Shown: positions 16,290 through 24,532 of the stretch, piece after piece
Layout: each line of letters begins with the position of its first letter
Position numbering within the stretch: the first letter of the stretch is position 1
Assembly: GCA_903921605.1 (NCBI GenBank)
Contig: CAIXQV010000113.1
Span: 1-29,500 of the forward strand
Length of the DNA stretch: 29,500 nt
Direction: 5' to 3'
From: an uncultured Planctomycetaceae bacterium
GTDB taxonomy: Bacteria; Planctomycetota; Planctomycetia; Planctomycetales; Planctomycetaceae
Notes under the pieces: model-generated
Seen by the model: the letters and a program-made list of their open reading frames with translations, nothing else
What the model was told of the DNA's origin: nothing
Database searches by the model: none
Translations under genes and position numbers: made by a program

Positions 16290-16348
16290 TGAGAGATGCG
16301 GCGCCGCAACATCGCCTTCCACCAGCCCCCTTGATTCAGCATCTCTCA
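16290..16348. repeat. 10-bp inverted repeat with a nested palindrome
   Basis: TGAGAGATGC (16290-16299) is the exact reverse complement of GCATCTCTCA (16339-16348). A second self-complementary decamer, GCGGCGCCGC (16298-16307), overlaps the left arm. The element starts 20 bases after the CxxCH gene. It may be a 3'-end RNA structure or a terminator without a T-run. Confidence 0.5.
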
Positions 16349-16424
16349 GCAACGACCGGAAAGATAACGGGGCCGCAAAGACTGGCCGGCTAATGCTCCG
16401 ACAAAACTTCATTCTTAAGAGCAC

Positions 16425-16460
16425 GATGGGCATTCATGCCCGTCCTTGGAATGTCGGACA
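16425..16460. repeat. REP-like family A, half copy
   Basis: This stretch matches 14467-14502 at 33 of 36 positions, including GATGGGCATTC and TTGGAATGTCG. The right arm that would complete the long palindrome is missing, so it looks like a truncated copy. Confidence 0.65.
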
Positions 16461-16874
16461 TAAACAGCAACCGCTCGGATGGCCAAGTTCTCCCCGTGGG
16501 CAGCAACCCCCAATGAGCTGCGTCGTCTGGGAGGTTTGGGGCCAACACAGAGCACCTTGTGTTAAAGAACTCCGACGGAGCCGAATGCGCTGACGACCGG
16601 CTCGATCAAGCTGATAATCCTGGATTCTCCGAGAAACAGTATTCTTGCGAGAAAAACGACGTGATACATTTTTGCATCATGACGGGCTGAAGTTGCGCTT
16701 GTAAGCTGAAGTGGAGAATGCCGTGCTGGGGAGTACGTGCATTTTGAGGGGCTGGGTTCGTCGGCACGAACATTGCTTAACGTTTGCACAGCAGCGATTC
16801 AGCCTCCGTCATTCTGGGTCGAAAACAGTGGGATCTGTTTTTTGCAGCTTCGCGGCTGCGCAGAGAGTAGTGCA

Positions 16875-18572
16875 ATGAGCGTTTCTTTTGGAACGGTCAA
16901 TTCCGAGATGGGTGGATCGGGCGAAGTTCGTCGACTAAGCGATGTCCCTGGGGAGGGTCATCCTTCGTTGCGAATGCTTTGGATCCTGCGCGGCCTGTGT
17001 GTCGCGGGCCTTGGAATTTCAGTGTATTTGGCTTGGACTGCGCTCAGCATGACGCCGGTTTACGGCTGCGGCGGCGGCGATGTGATCGACTGTGGTCACG
17101 TGCTGAAGAGCAAATGGTCCAAAGTGTTTGGCATACCGGTCAGCGTCCCGGCTGGTGGTTTATACGCCAGCATGCTGGTGCTGCTGGGATTCGCCGGCCT
17201 GAATGCTCCTCGAGCAATGAGGCAGATGGTTTGGAATGCGTTGACCGCCGGAGCTTGTATGGCCGGTTTGGCCGCACTGTGGTTTATCAGCCTCCAGATT
17301 TTTGCGTTGAGCAAGATCTGTCCGTACTGTGTTGCCGTGCATACCTGTGGTTTAGCGATGGCGGCTTTAATGCTCCGCAATCGCTTTTCAGAACCTCACC
17401 ACAAGAGGATGGCCGTAACCTTCAGTGCTGCAGCTGTCGCGGGGCTGATTACTGTGCAGACCATGACTCCGGAACCTGAAGTTTTCGAAGTCATTCGTTA
17501 TGACGAAGTGACATCCCCTGAAGTGGCGACGACCACGATTGCTGCCGGTGATTCCGGAAGTGATGTGTTCGAAGCTCCGGGCGAAGTTTTTGCGGCTCCC
17601 GGAGAAATGTTTGATGCGCCTGTGGTCGACGAAGCTCCGGCTGACAGCTCCGCGAGCACCACGACGGAAGAATCAGACGAAGCCGTAAAGGCCGAGACGA
17701 CTCAACCAGTTGCCTCGACGTTGTTATTGCTCGTTCCACCTCGCTTGTTGAACCTGACGCAGATCGCGTTTAGCGGTCAGGATGCCACTGCTTCTGAGGG
17801 CCAAAAGCCGGCTGAAGCGACCACGGTCGCCGAAGGGGAGAATTCCGCTGGGACCTCAGCGACAACGACCGAAGACAGCAAACCAGCGGCTGATGCCTCG
17901 ACTCCAGACAGCGCGACTGAAGCAACAGAAAAGAAGGACGAGAAGGCTGAAGAAGCCAAAGCTGAAGTCACTCCGGCTCCACCGGCTCGTAAGCTGATTA
18001 CCGTTGCTGGAAATCGAGTGACCCTCGACGTCAAGCAATGGCCATTGTTGGGCAATGCGGAAGCTCAGTACGTCTTCGTGGAAATGTTCGACTACACGTG
18101 TCCTCACTGCCGGAATACTCACAACGCGATCAAAGGAGCATTCGAAAACTACGGCGACAGGCTCGCGATTCTGGCTCTGCCGGTTCCTCTGGAGCGAGCC
18201 TGCAACGATGCCGCGAGTGGCGGTGGGCATCCGGGATCCTGTGAGCTGGCAAAGATTTCGATCGCTGTCTGGCGAGTCTCCCCGGATAAGTTTCACGAGT
18301 TCCATGACTGGATGTTCGAGACGACTCGGTCCCCCGCCTCGGCTCGTGCTCAGGCTGAGAAACTTGTCGGAGCAGAAAAATTCCGCAAGGAATACTCCTC
18401 GAAAATTCCGTCCGAGTACGTAAAACGACACGTGGACTTGTACAAGAAGGTCGGCCAGGGCTCGGTGCCCAAACTGTTGTTCCCGAAATCAACCATTAAT
18501 GGTGAGATTAACAGCAAGTCCACGATGGTCAGTACCATCGAGCGGGAACTGCGCGACGTTGCTGTAAAGTAA
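16875..18572 (+). CDS. vitamin K epoxide reductase (VKOR)-DsbA fusion
   Basis: 565 residues from the ATG at 16875. The first 200 hold five predicted membrane helices of a VKOR domain, with the loop cysteines Cys65 and Cys73 (CGGGDVIDC) and the active site Cys149-Pro-Tyr-Cys152. A linker of about 170 residues (200-371), rich in Glu, Ala, Thr and Ser, follows and holds one short hydrophobic patch (STLLLLVPPRLL). Residues about 372-565 form a DsbA/thioredoxin-like domain with Cys409-Pro-His-Cys412 and a cis-proline motif VPKLLF. VKOR domains reoxidise a DsbA partner with quinone, so this chain probably makes disulfides in exported proteins. VKOR-thioredoxin fusions are known elsewhere. The long linker is the odd part. 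A GTG start at 16737 would give 611 residues but adds an unlikely extension. Confidence 0.9.
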   Translation: MSVSFGTVNSEMGGSGEVRRLSDVPGEGHPSLRMLWILRGLCVAGLGISVYLAWTALSMTPVYGCGGGDVIDCGHVLKSKWSKVFGIPVSVPAGGLYASMLVLLGFAGLNAPRAMRQMVWNALTAGACMAGLAALWFISLQIFALSKICPYCVAVHTCGLAMAALMLRNRFSEPHHKRMAVTFSAAAVAGLITVQTMTPEPEVFEVIRYDEVTSPEVATTTIAAGDSGSDVFEAPGEVFAAPGEMFDAPVVDEAPADSSASTTTEESDEAVKAETTQPVASTLLLLVPPRLLNLTQIAFSGQDATASEGQKPAEATTVAEGENSAGTSATTTEDSKPAADASTPDSATEATEKKDEKAEEAKAEVTPAPPARKLITVAGNRVTLDVKQWPLLGNAEAQYVFVEMFDYTCPHCRNTHNAIKGAFENYGDRLAILALPVPLERACNDAASGGGHPGSCELAKISIAVWRVSPDKFHEFHDWMFETTRSPASARAQAEKLVGAEKFRKEYSSKIPSEYVKRHVDLYKKVGQGSVPKLLFPKSTINGEINSKSTMVSTIERELRDVAVK

Positions 18573-18676
18573 TGTATGCCCCGAATTCATTTTGAACGGG
18601 GTGGCTGTACCGCACAGATTGACGCAGAGGAGACAATTCGGGAAGCAGACCTTTCCGGATTTGGTCAGAGCCAACT

Positions 18677-19249
18677 ATGTCGGATCGCTGGGATTTGATT
18701 CGCGTTTCATTGGCTCGACGTTTTTATCTCGCCACGATTCTGCAAGCGGCAGTGGTGATCGTTGTATCAATCGTGTTGTGTTATGCCTTTGGACGACAGC
18801 CTCCGGCAGAGAAACTACGGCTGCCTTGGGCGTTCGGCATGAGTACAATTCTTCTGGCCGTCGGCAGCTGGTACATGGAACGCGCTCATGCGTTTGTGAA
18901 GCGAGAACGCCAGCCGGACTTTCGGCGAGCCCTTTTGTTTTCACTCGCATTTGCGTCAGCATTTGTTGCAGTACAGGGCTACGGCCTGTGGGCCATCGAC
19001 AAAGGCGTGCAAGATCCGGCCGCCTCGCAACTGGGGGTCCACGGCTTCGTCATCATGCTGACGGCCCTGCATGGCATGCATTTCATCGTTGCTCAGTCCA
19101 TTTTGTTGTGGGTGACGTTGTCGGCCTTCGCGGATCGCTACGACCATGAATACTTCTGGGGTGTGACGTTCGCGAAATGGTTCTGGCATGCACTGGGAAT
19201 CATCTGGGTGGGAATCCTGTTCGTCTTCACGATAGCGTTTATCGCCTGA
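18677..19249 (+). CDS. heme-copper oxidase subunit III-like protein
   Basis: 190 residues with five predicted membrane helices (about 17-38, 51-68, 85-106, 121-148 and 168-189). Typical subunit III marks are GSWYMERAH (63-71), VHGFVIMLTALHGMH (121-135) and WHALGIIWVGI (170-180). Subunit III packs beside subunit I of cytochrome or quinol oxidases and carries no redox centre. Five helices match the short bacterial form. No subunit I, II or IV gene is in the window, so it may serve an oxidase encoded elsewhere or be a stand-alone relative. It starts 105 bases after the VKOR-DsbA gene on the same strand and may share its transcript. The ATG at 18677 lacks a strong ribosome site, and no other start suits the family N-terminus better. 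Confidence 0.85.
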   Translation: MSDRWDLIRVSLARRFYLATILQAAVVIVVSIVLCYAFGRQPPAEKLRLPWAFGMSTILLAVGSWYMERAHAFVKRERQPDFRRALLFSLAFASAFVAVQGYGLWAIDKGVQDPAASQLGVHGFVIMLTALHGMHFIVAQSILLWVTLSAFADRYDHEYFWGVTFAKWFWHALGIIWVGILFVFTIAFIA

Positions 19250-19605
19250 GACGAAAGAACGCCCTGTTTCGCAATTCTGCGTTGCGGAATTCCAGAGAAG
19301 TCCGAAAGCTCAGGAATTCGGCCACGAGCAAAGCCCCTCGGGAGCAAACGGCGACAAAGATTCTCGAAACGCGGGGAGTATTGGGTCTGTGCACGGCTAC
19401 GGTCCAGGAATGATGTGGTTTTTGCATCCCGCTGACACCCGGCCTCGCTCGATCCCGCCCGAAGAATAAGCTTGATTCCGGTTCGCCCGAGGTTTTGCTT
19501 TCGAATAGCGATCGGCGAGCATAGAATCCCTCGAGGACGTTTATTGCGTCCACGTCCAAATCCTACCCGTACTCGGCATCCCTCCCACCGCACCGAGAAA
19601 TCATC
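19250..19605. other. 356-bp intergenic region
   Basis: No gene is supported. A hairpin AATTCTGC/GCGGAATT with a GTT loop lies at 19273-19291, starting 24 bases after the oxidase gene, and may end that transcript although no T-run follows. The rest probably holds the start signals of the PSCyt1 gene, but no promoter could be named. Confidence 0.45.
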
Positions 19606-22458
19606 ATGTCACGTTTTTCTGCTTATCTTCAAGCACGTGCAGCGCTGTGCCTGTTGCTTTGGTTTGCGGTTAGTGTCAACGCAAGTGCTGAGGTGGACTT
19701 CAATCGGCAGGTGCGTCCGATCCTTGCGGAGCATTGCCTGCAGTGTCACGGGCCCGACGGCGAAAAACGCAGCGCGGATCTTCGTCTGGATGTTGAGGCC
19801 GATGCAAAAAAATCCTCCATCGTGGCTGGATCACCAGGCGACAGCGAATTGATGCATCGGATAAGTTCGACAGATCCTGACACGGTGATGCCACCAAAAG
19901 AAACCGGAAAAGTTCTGACGGAAGCGCAGAAAGAAATCCTGAAGCAATGGATTCAGGAAGGCGCGAAGTATTCGAGTCATTGGGCATTTCAGCCGATCGC
20001 GAATTCAGGCGATCTTTTAAAGGCCCTTCCAACACCTAACGCAGACAAGTCGCCGGTTGATCGCTTTCTGATGCAGAAACTGGAGCAGGCAGGTCTCACC
20101 TATTCGAAGCCAGTCAGTCGCGCTCAGTTTATTCGTCGCGCGACATTTGATCTGACCGGATTACCTCCGACATGGGCTGAGGTTGAAGCGTTTGAGATTG
20201 ATATAGCCGCCGGAAGCGAAGAACGTCTGATCGATCGACTGCTGGCATCGCCACGCTATGGTGAACGCTGGGGACGACACTGGCTGGACATCGCAAGGTA
20301 TGCGGATACTCACGGCGGCGCGGCGATCGGTTTCACGTCCTTCCCTTTCTCTTACACGTATCGCGACTATGTCATCAATGCGTTCAATAATGACCTGCCG
20401 ATTGACCGCTTCCTGAAGGAGCAGATTGCCGCGGATCAAATGGGACTTCCAGAAGGTGATCCCGCGATGGCGGCGTTGGGATTTTTGACGGTCGGTATGC
20501 AGTTTCGCAACTACCATGACACGATTGATGATCAGATCGATGTGGTCACTCGAGGACTCATGGGGCTGACCGTCACGTGTGCTCGCTGTCATGATCACAA
20601 GTTCGATCCGATCCCGACGGCTGACTACTATGCATTGTACGCGGCGATTGCTCCCAGCAAATCTCCACCGGAGCTTCCGGCCATCGGTGCTGTGACTGAT
20701 GAGCAGGCTCGCCAGCAGTATGAACGCGAACTTGCGGACCTGAAATTGAAAGTTCAGCAGTTTGCTCGAGAACAAAACGAAGTGCTGAGAAATCGTCTGC
20801 GAATGCAGGTCGGGCTGTACCTTGCCGAGATTGCGAAAGGCATCGGCGAACAGGACCTGTCGACTCAGTTTCTTTCGTATCGCACCGACGACATTCGCCC
20901 GCTGGTTTTCAATCGATGGCGAACCTGGCTGGCGGGAATGAGCAAAGAAGATCCGGTCTTCGGTCCGTGGCTGGAGATGCAGTCCTGGGGTGCGATCCCG
21001 GAAGCCGAGTTTCAGACACGACGCGACGAGTATCTCGGTCGACTTTCAGCAGAGCTGGATGCAATCGGACGAACTCCGGACAAACTGCACGCCCTGCGTG
21101 CTGAACCGCTGAAATGGAACCCATTTGTTGTGGATGCCCTGGTTGAGCAGAAGCCAAGCTCATTGAGTGCTGTTGCGGCGGTGTACGGAAAAGTATTCGC
21201 CGATCAACAGCGAACATGGTTACAGGCGTTGCTGGAATCATCAGCAGAAGCTGCGGTCGGTGGAACAGTCCAGCCGGACGATCATCCGCAGCATCAGGTC
21301 ATTAACAGTCCTTCGCATCGCCAGATTCGACATCATCTTTACGCAGAAGGATCACCGTTTGATCTGTCAGATGAAGACGCCATTCGTCTGACGAACCGCA
21401 CCATTGCTGACCTCGCCAGTGGCAAGAAAGGGGCGATTCATCAACTGAATCTGGCATCTCCTGGATCTCCTCCGCGAGCGATGATTATGCGAGAAGATCC
21501 GTTGCCAAAACCGACGCACATCTTTCTGCGCGGCAACCCGTTGGCGCGAGGAGAGGTCGTCGAGGCACGATTCCTGTCATCATTGCCGGGTGATCATTCA
21601 AAAACCTATGAATCGGGCCATCGACGTCTCGGACTGGCCCAGTCGCTGGTGGCGGAGAGTAATCCGCTGACGGCACGCGTGCTAGTGAACTGGGCGTGGC
21701 AGAGTCATTTTGGAGTGGGACTGGTCAGGACACCGGATGACTTTGGGACTCGCGGGCAGGCTCCGACACACCCTGAGTTATTGGACTATCTGGCTGATCA
21801 ACTGCGAAAGAACGGCTGGTCATTGAAGTGGTTGCATCGACAGATCATGCTCAGCCAGGCGTATCATCAGGGAGCCGTTGAGAATGAACAAAGTCGCCAG
21901 CTTGATCCAGAGAATCTTTTGCTGTGGCGTATGCCGCGTCGGCGTCTGGAATTCGAAGCGATGCGTGATGCAATGCTGGCGGCGTCCGATGAACTGGACG
22001 TTACGATGGGCGGTCGTCCGATCGACCTGAATTCTTCACCTGCAGTTCCTCGCCGCAGTGTTTATGGCTTTGTAAATCGCGATGTGATCGCCAATCTGAT
22101 GAGCACCTTTGATACGGCCAATCCGAATGCGTGCACCGCGCGACGGCAGGAGACCACTGTTCCTCAGCAGACCTTGTTTGCTTTGAATTCTGATTTTATT
22201 CAGGATCGTGCTGCTCGACTTGCGGTGTCAACGAAGGAAATGAAACTGGCGTCAGACGCCGAGCGAATTACTGTCATGGTTCGTAAGGCACTTGGTCGCA
22301 ATCCAACCGAATCCGAGATTGCTCAAGCCGGTACGTTTATGACAGAAGCAACGGCCAACACAACTACGCCGGAAGGTGCGGCAGCAGATCCCGAACGTGG
22401 CTGGGTTTTGTTGGCTCACGCATTGTTGGCGTCGAATGAATTTACGTTTCTGGATTGA
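19606..22458 (+). CDS. PSCyt1 / DUF1549 / DUF1553 exported protein
   Basis: 950 residues. Residues 1-28 are a signal peptide ending VNASA. A planctomycete cytochrome-c-like domain (PSCyt1) follows with CLQCH at 44-48 and the MPP motif of the heme pocket (VMPPKETG). DUF1549 (about 148-350) contains RATFDLTGLPPTWAEVEAF, RYGERWGRHWLDIARYADT and a second CxxCH, CARCH (325-329). A short coiled coil lies near 364-392. DUF1553 (about 685-915) begins with NPLTARVLVNWAWQSHFGVG and ends with a conserved helical part. These proteins are greatly expanded in planctomycetes, usually with a DUF1501 partner, as here. Their biochemical role is not established; links to polysaccharide use have been proposed. 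It is probably periplasmic. GAGAAA lies upstream of the ATG. Confidence 0.95.
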   Translation: MSRFSAYLQARAALCLLLWFAVSVNASAEVDFNRQVRPILAEHCLQCHGPDGEKRSADLRLDVEADAKKSSIVAGSPGDSELMHRISSTDPDTVMPPKETGKVLTEAQKEILKQWIQEGAKYSSHWAFQPIANSGDLLKALPTPNADKSPVDRFLMQKLEQAGLTYSKPVSRAQFIRRATFDLTGLPPTWAEVEAFEIDIAAGSEERLIDRLLASPRYGERWGRHWLDIARYADTHGGAAIGFTSFPFSYTYRDYVINAFNNDLPIDRFLKEQIAADQMGLPEGDPAMAALGFLTVGMQFRNYHDTIDDQIDVVTRGLMGLTVTCARCHDHKFDPIPTADYYALYAAIAPSKSPPELPAIGAVTDEQARQQYERELADLKLKVQQFAREQNEVLRNRLRMQVGLYLAEIAKGIGEQDLSTQFLSYRTDDIRPLVFNRWRTWLAGMSKEDPVFGPWLEMQSWGAIPEAEFQTRRDEYLGRLSAELDAIGRTPDKLHALRAEPLKWNPFVVDALVEQKPSSLSAVAAVYGKVFADQQRTWLQALLESSAEAAVGGTVQPDDHPQHQVINSPSHRQIRHHLYAEGSPFDLSDEDAIRLTNRTIADLASGKKGAIHQLNLASPGSPPRAMIMREDPLPKPTHIFLRGNPLARGEVVEARFLSSLPGDHSKTYESGHRRLGLAQSLVAESNPLTARVLVNWAWQSHFGVGLVRTPDDFGTRGQAPTHPELLDYLADQLRKNGWSLKWLHRQIMLSQAYHQGAVENEQSRQLDPENLLLWRMPRRRLEFEAMRDAMLAASDELDVTMGGRPIDLNSSPAVPRRSVYGFVNRDVIANLMSTFDTANPNACTARRQETTVPQQTLFALNSDFIQDRAARLAVSTKEMKLASDAERITVMVRKALGRNPTESEIAQAGTFMTEATANTTTPEGAAADPERGWVLLAHALLASNEFTFLD

Positions 22459-22896
22459 ATCATAGGAGCGGCACGGCGCGAGCCGTCCGGTGATCATTAG
22501 AGACTGAAAGAGAACGTTTAATAGAAGGCCCAATCATAACCTGAAGTGTCAGTTTTGAAGTTGTGCATTTTCAGGCCCGGAGGGTCGACAAATCCAATGC
22601 CGGTGGCGTGAGCCACCGGTATGCAAACATAAGGAATTGAAGGCCCGGAGGGCCGACACAAGGTCGGATGTGTCGGCCCTTCAGGCCTGAGCCACAGTAT
22701 TGTGGTCGTCCGGTGGCTCACGCCACCGGCAGAGGATGTGCCGGGCTTCCAGCCCTAACCAAAAAGCGTAACGTCAAAAAGCGTCAGCGAGGGATCAAAC
22801 GTGGCAGGTCGCAGTCCACCGCAATCCCTCAAAGACGTGTCGGGTTGTGATGACGTATTAGTTCACGACAGAAGCATATAGAACTGAGAAGCAAAC
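22459..22896. repeat. intergenic cluster of palindromic repeats
   Basis: At least five palindromic units lie between the DUF1553 and DUF1501 genes. ACGGC-GCGA-GCCGT is at 22473-22486. CCGGTGGC/GCCACCGG hairpins with 4-nt loops occur at 22600-22619 and, as an exact reverse complement, at 22710-22729. An AGGCCCGGAGGG unit occurs at 22573-22590 and again at 22641-22659, where it pairs with 22670-22688 (17 of 19 positions). AATCCCTCAAAGACGTGTCG begins a half-element at 22823-22846 matching 25520-25543. AAAAAGCGT is repeated at 22761 and 22776. No gene is seen. Confidence 0.75.
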
Positions 22897-24294
22897 ATGT
22901 TCAATCAATCAAGACGACATTGGATGCAGACCTGCGGCATGGGATTTGGCGGGCTCGCGTTGGCCAATATGCTGCAAGACTCTGCGAAGGCTGAAGGCTC
23001 CGGTGGAGCGATGCAGACTCATTTCCCGGGCCGAGCGAAGCATATCATTCATGTGTTTCTGAACGGCGGAGTTTCTCAGGTCGATACGTTCGATCCAAAG
23101 CCCGAGCTGACTCGGCTGGCGGGTAAGATGCTGCCTTTCGAGAACCTGCAGACGGAACGCAAGACCGGCGTCGCTTTGCCGAGTCCGTTTAAGTTCGAAA
23201 AGCACGGCGAAAGCGGCATTGAGGTCAGCGACATCTTTCCGCATCTTTCAAAGTGCGTCGATGAGATGACCGTGATTCGGTCGATGCATGCCGAGCTCCC
23301 CAGCCATGAGATGTCTCTCATGTTAATGAACACCGGTGATCAGCGTCTGGTGCGTCCAAGTCTGGGTTCATGGTTGACGTGGGGCATGGGTTCCATCAAT
23401 GAGAACCTGCCTGCGTTCATCGCGTTGTGTCCGGGTGGAATGCCGGTGGGTGGAGCTGGCAACTGGCGGTCCGCGTTTCTGCCGGGGGCATATCAGGGCA
23501 CTCGCATCGACACATCGAACGCGGATCCAACACGGCTGATTGACTTCCTGCAGAACAAACGACTCTCTAACGTCGAGCAGTCTAAGCAGTTTGCCTTTCT
23601 GCAGCAGTTGAATGCTCAACATCAGGCCGATCGTCCGGGCGAGGCCGCGATTGAATCACGAATCAAGTCCTTCGAACTGGCGTTCCGAATGCAGACGGAA
23701 GCCAGTGATGCGTTTGATATCTCACAGGAACCTGAACATATCCAGAAGATGTACGGCGAGGGACCTCAGAACCGCCAGTTGTTGATGGCTCGCCGGCTTG
23801 TTGAACGCGGAGTGCGATTCGTTCAAACGTGGCATGGTGACCTGCAGCCGTGGGACAGCCATTCGAATATCAAGGACGAACATCGACGAGTCGCCAGCCA
23901 ATGCGATTCTGGACTGGCCGCGTTAATTACAGATCTCAAGCAGCGAGGCCTCCTGGATGAAACTCTGATTTTATGTACGGGCGAATTTGGCAGAACACCG
24001 TCTGTGGAAATGGGTCAGGACGGTTCCGGAGCAAGCCAGGGCCGCGATCACAATCATTGGGGCTTTTCGCTATGGATGGCGGGCGGCGGAATTCGCAAAG
24101 GGACTGTGTACGGAGCCACAGATGACTTCGGCTTCAAGGCCGTTGAGAATCCGGTTTCCTCTCATGATCTGCATGCGACGATCCTGCATCTCATGGGCTA
24201 CGACCATCAGCGGATGACTTATCGTTATGCGGGCCGCGACTTTCGACTGACAGACGTGCATGGGGAAGTGGTTCATCCGATTATTGAAGGATGA
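22897..24294 (+). CDS. DUF1501 protein, Tat-exported
   Basis: 465 residues of the DUF1501 family, which has an alkaline-phosphatase/sulfatase-like fold. The N-terminus MFNQSRRHWMQTCGMGFGG has the twin-arginine pair Arg6-Arg7 and a hydrophobic stretch, so folded export by Tat is likely. Family marks in order: HIIHVFLNGGVSQVDTFDPK, PFKFEKHGESGIEVSDIFPH, MHAELPSHEMSLMLMNTG, then CTGEFGRTPSVEMGQDG and GRDHNHWGFSLWMAGGGI near the C-terminus. The HNHWG and GEFGRTP motifs would be the metal or phosphate-binding part, by analogy. It is usually encoded with a DUF1549/DUF1553 gene, which is the case here, although a 438-bp repeat cluster separates the two. The substrate is unknown. The ATG at 22897 follows GAGAAG at normal spacing. 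Confidence 0.94.
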   Translation: MFNQSRRHWMQTCGMGFGGLALANMLQDSAKAEGSGGAMQTHFPGRAKHIIHVFLNGGVSQVDTFDPKPELTRLAGKMLPFENLQTERKTGVALPSPFKFEKHGESGIEVSDIFPHLSKCVDEMTVIRSMHAELPSHEMSLMLMNTGDQRLVRPSLGSWLTWGMGSINENLPAFIALCPGGMPVGGAGNWRSAFLPGAYQGTRIDTSNADPTRLIDFLQNKRLSNVEQSKQFAFLQQLNAQHQADRPGEAAIESRIKSFELAFRMQTEASDAFDISQEPEHIQKMYGEGPQNRQLLMARRLVERGVRFVQTWHGDLQPWDSHSNIKDEHRRVASQCDSGLAALITDLKQRGLLDETLILCTGEFGRTPSVEMGQDGSGASQGRDHNHWGFSLWMAGGGIRKGTVYGATDDFGFKAVENPVSSHDLHATILHLMGYDHQRMTYRYAGRDFRLTDVHGEVVHPIIEG

Positions 24295-24532
24295 AGCGTG
24301 GCATGCAGTTGATGCGAGCGGACCGCAGGATGAATGACCAACATTTGCGGTGCTGGGCACCTCGCAACTCGGAAATTATCCTGCTATGTTGGGCAAAGTC
24401 AGCAGTTGCAGAGAATCGTTGCACCAAAGTCTCAGCGAATTCCAATGTGTCACTGAACGTCGGCGATGTGCTCAGCGTCGCTCTCTTCAGCTTACATTCA
24501 ATCCCTTTCATAACTATTTGAAGGTCAGCGTC

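Larger units (their letters stand above)
16271..16874. other. intergenic region with inverted repeat and REP-like fragment
   Basis: Apart from the inverted repeat (16290-16348) and the partial family A repeat (16425-16460), no gene is convincing. The frame continues upstream of 16875 to a GTG at 16737, but those 46 residues look unlike a protein of this family. A direct repeat GCTGAAGT occurs twice near 16687-16712. No clear promoter was identified. Confidence 0.5.

Noticed and set aside
16737..16874. 46-residue N-terminal extension of the VKOR-DsbA protein from a GTG start
   Set aside because: No ribosome site, and the sequence looks unlike any signal or membrane segment; the ATG at 16875 gives a normal VKOR start.
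24350..24532. 61-residue extension of the TIM-barrel protein
   Set aside because: It would bury the twin-arginine signal inside the chain; a good ribosome site supports 24533.
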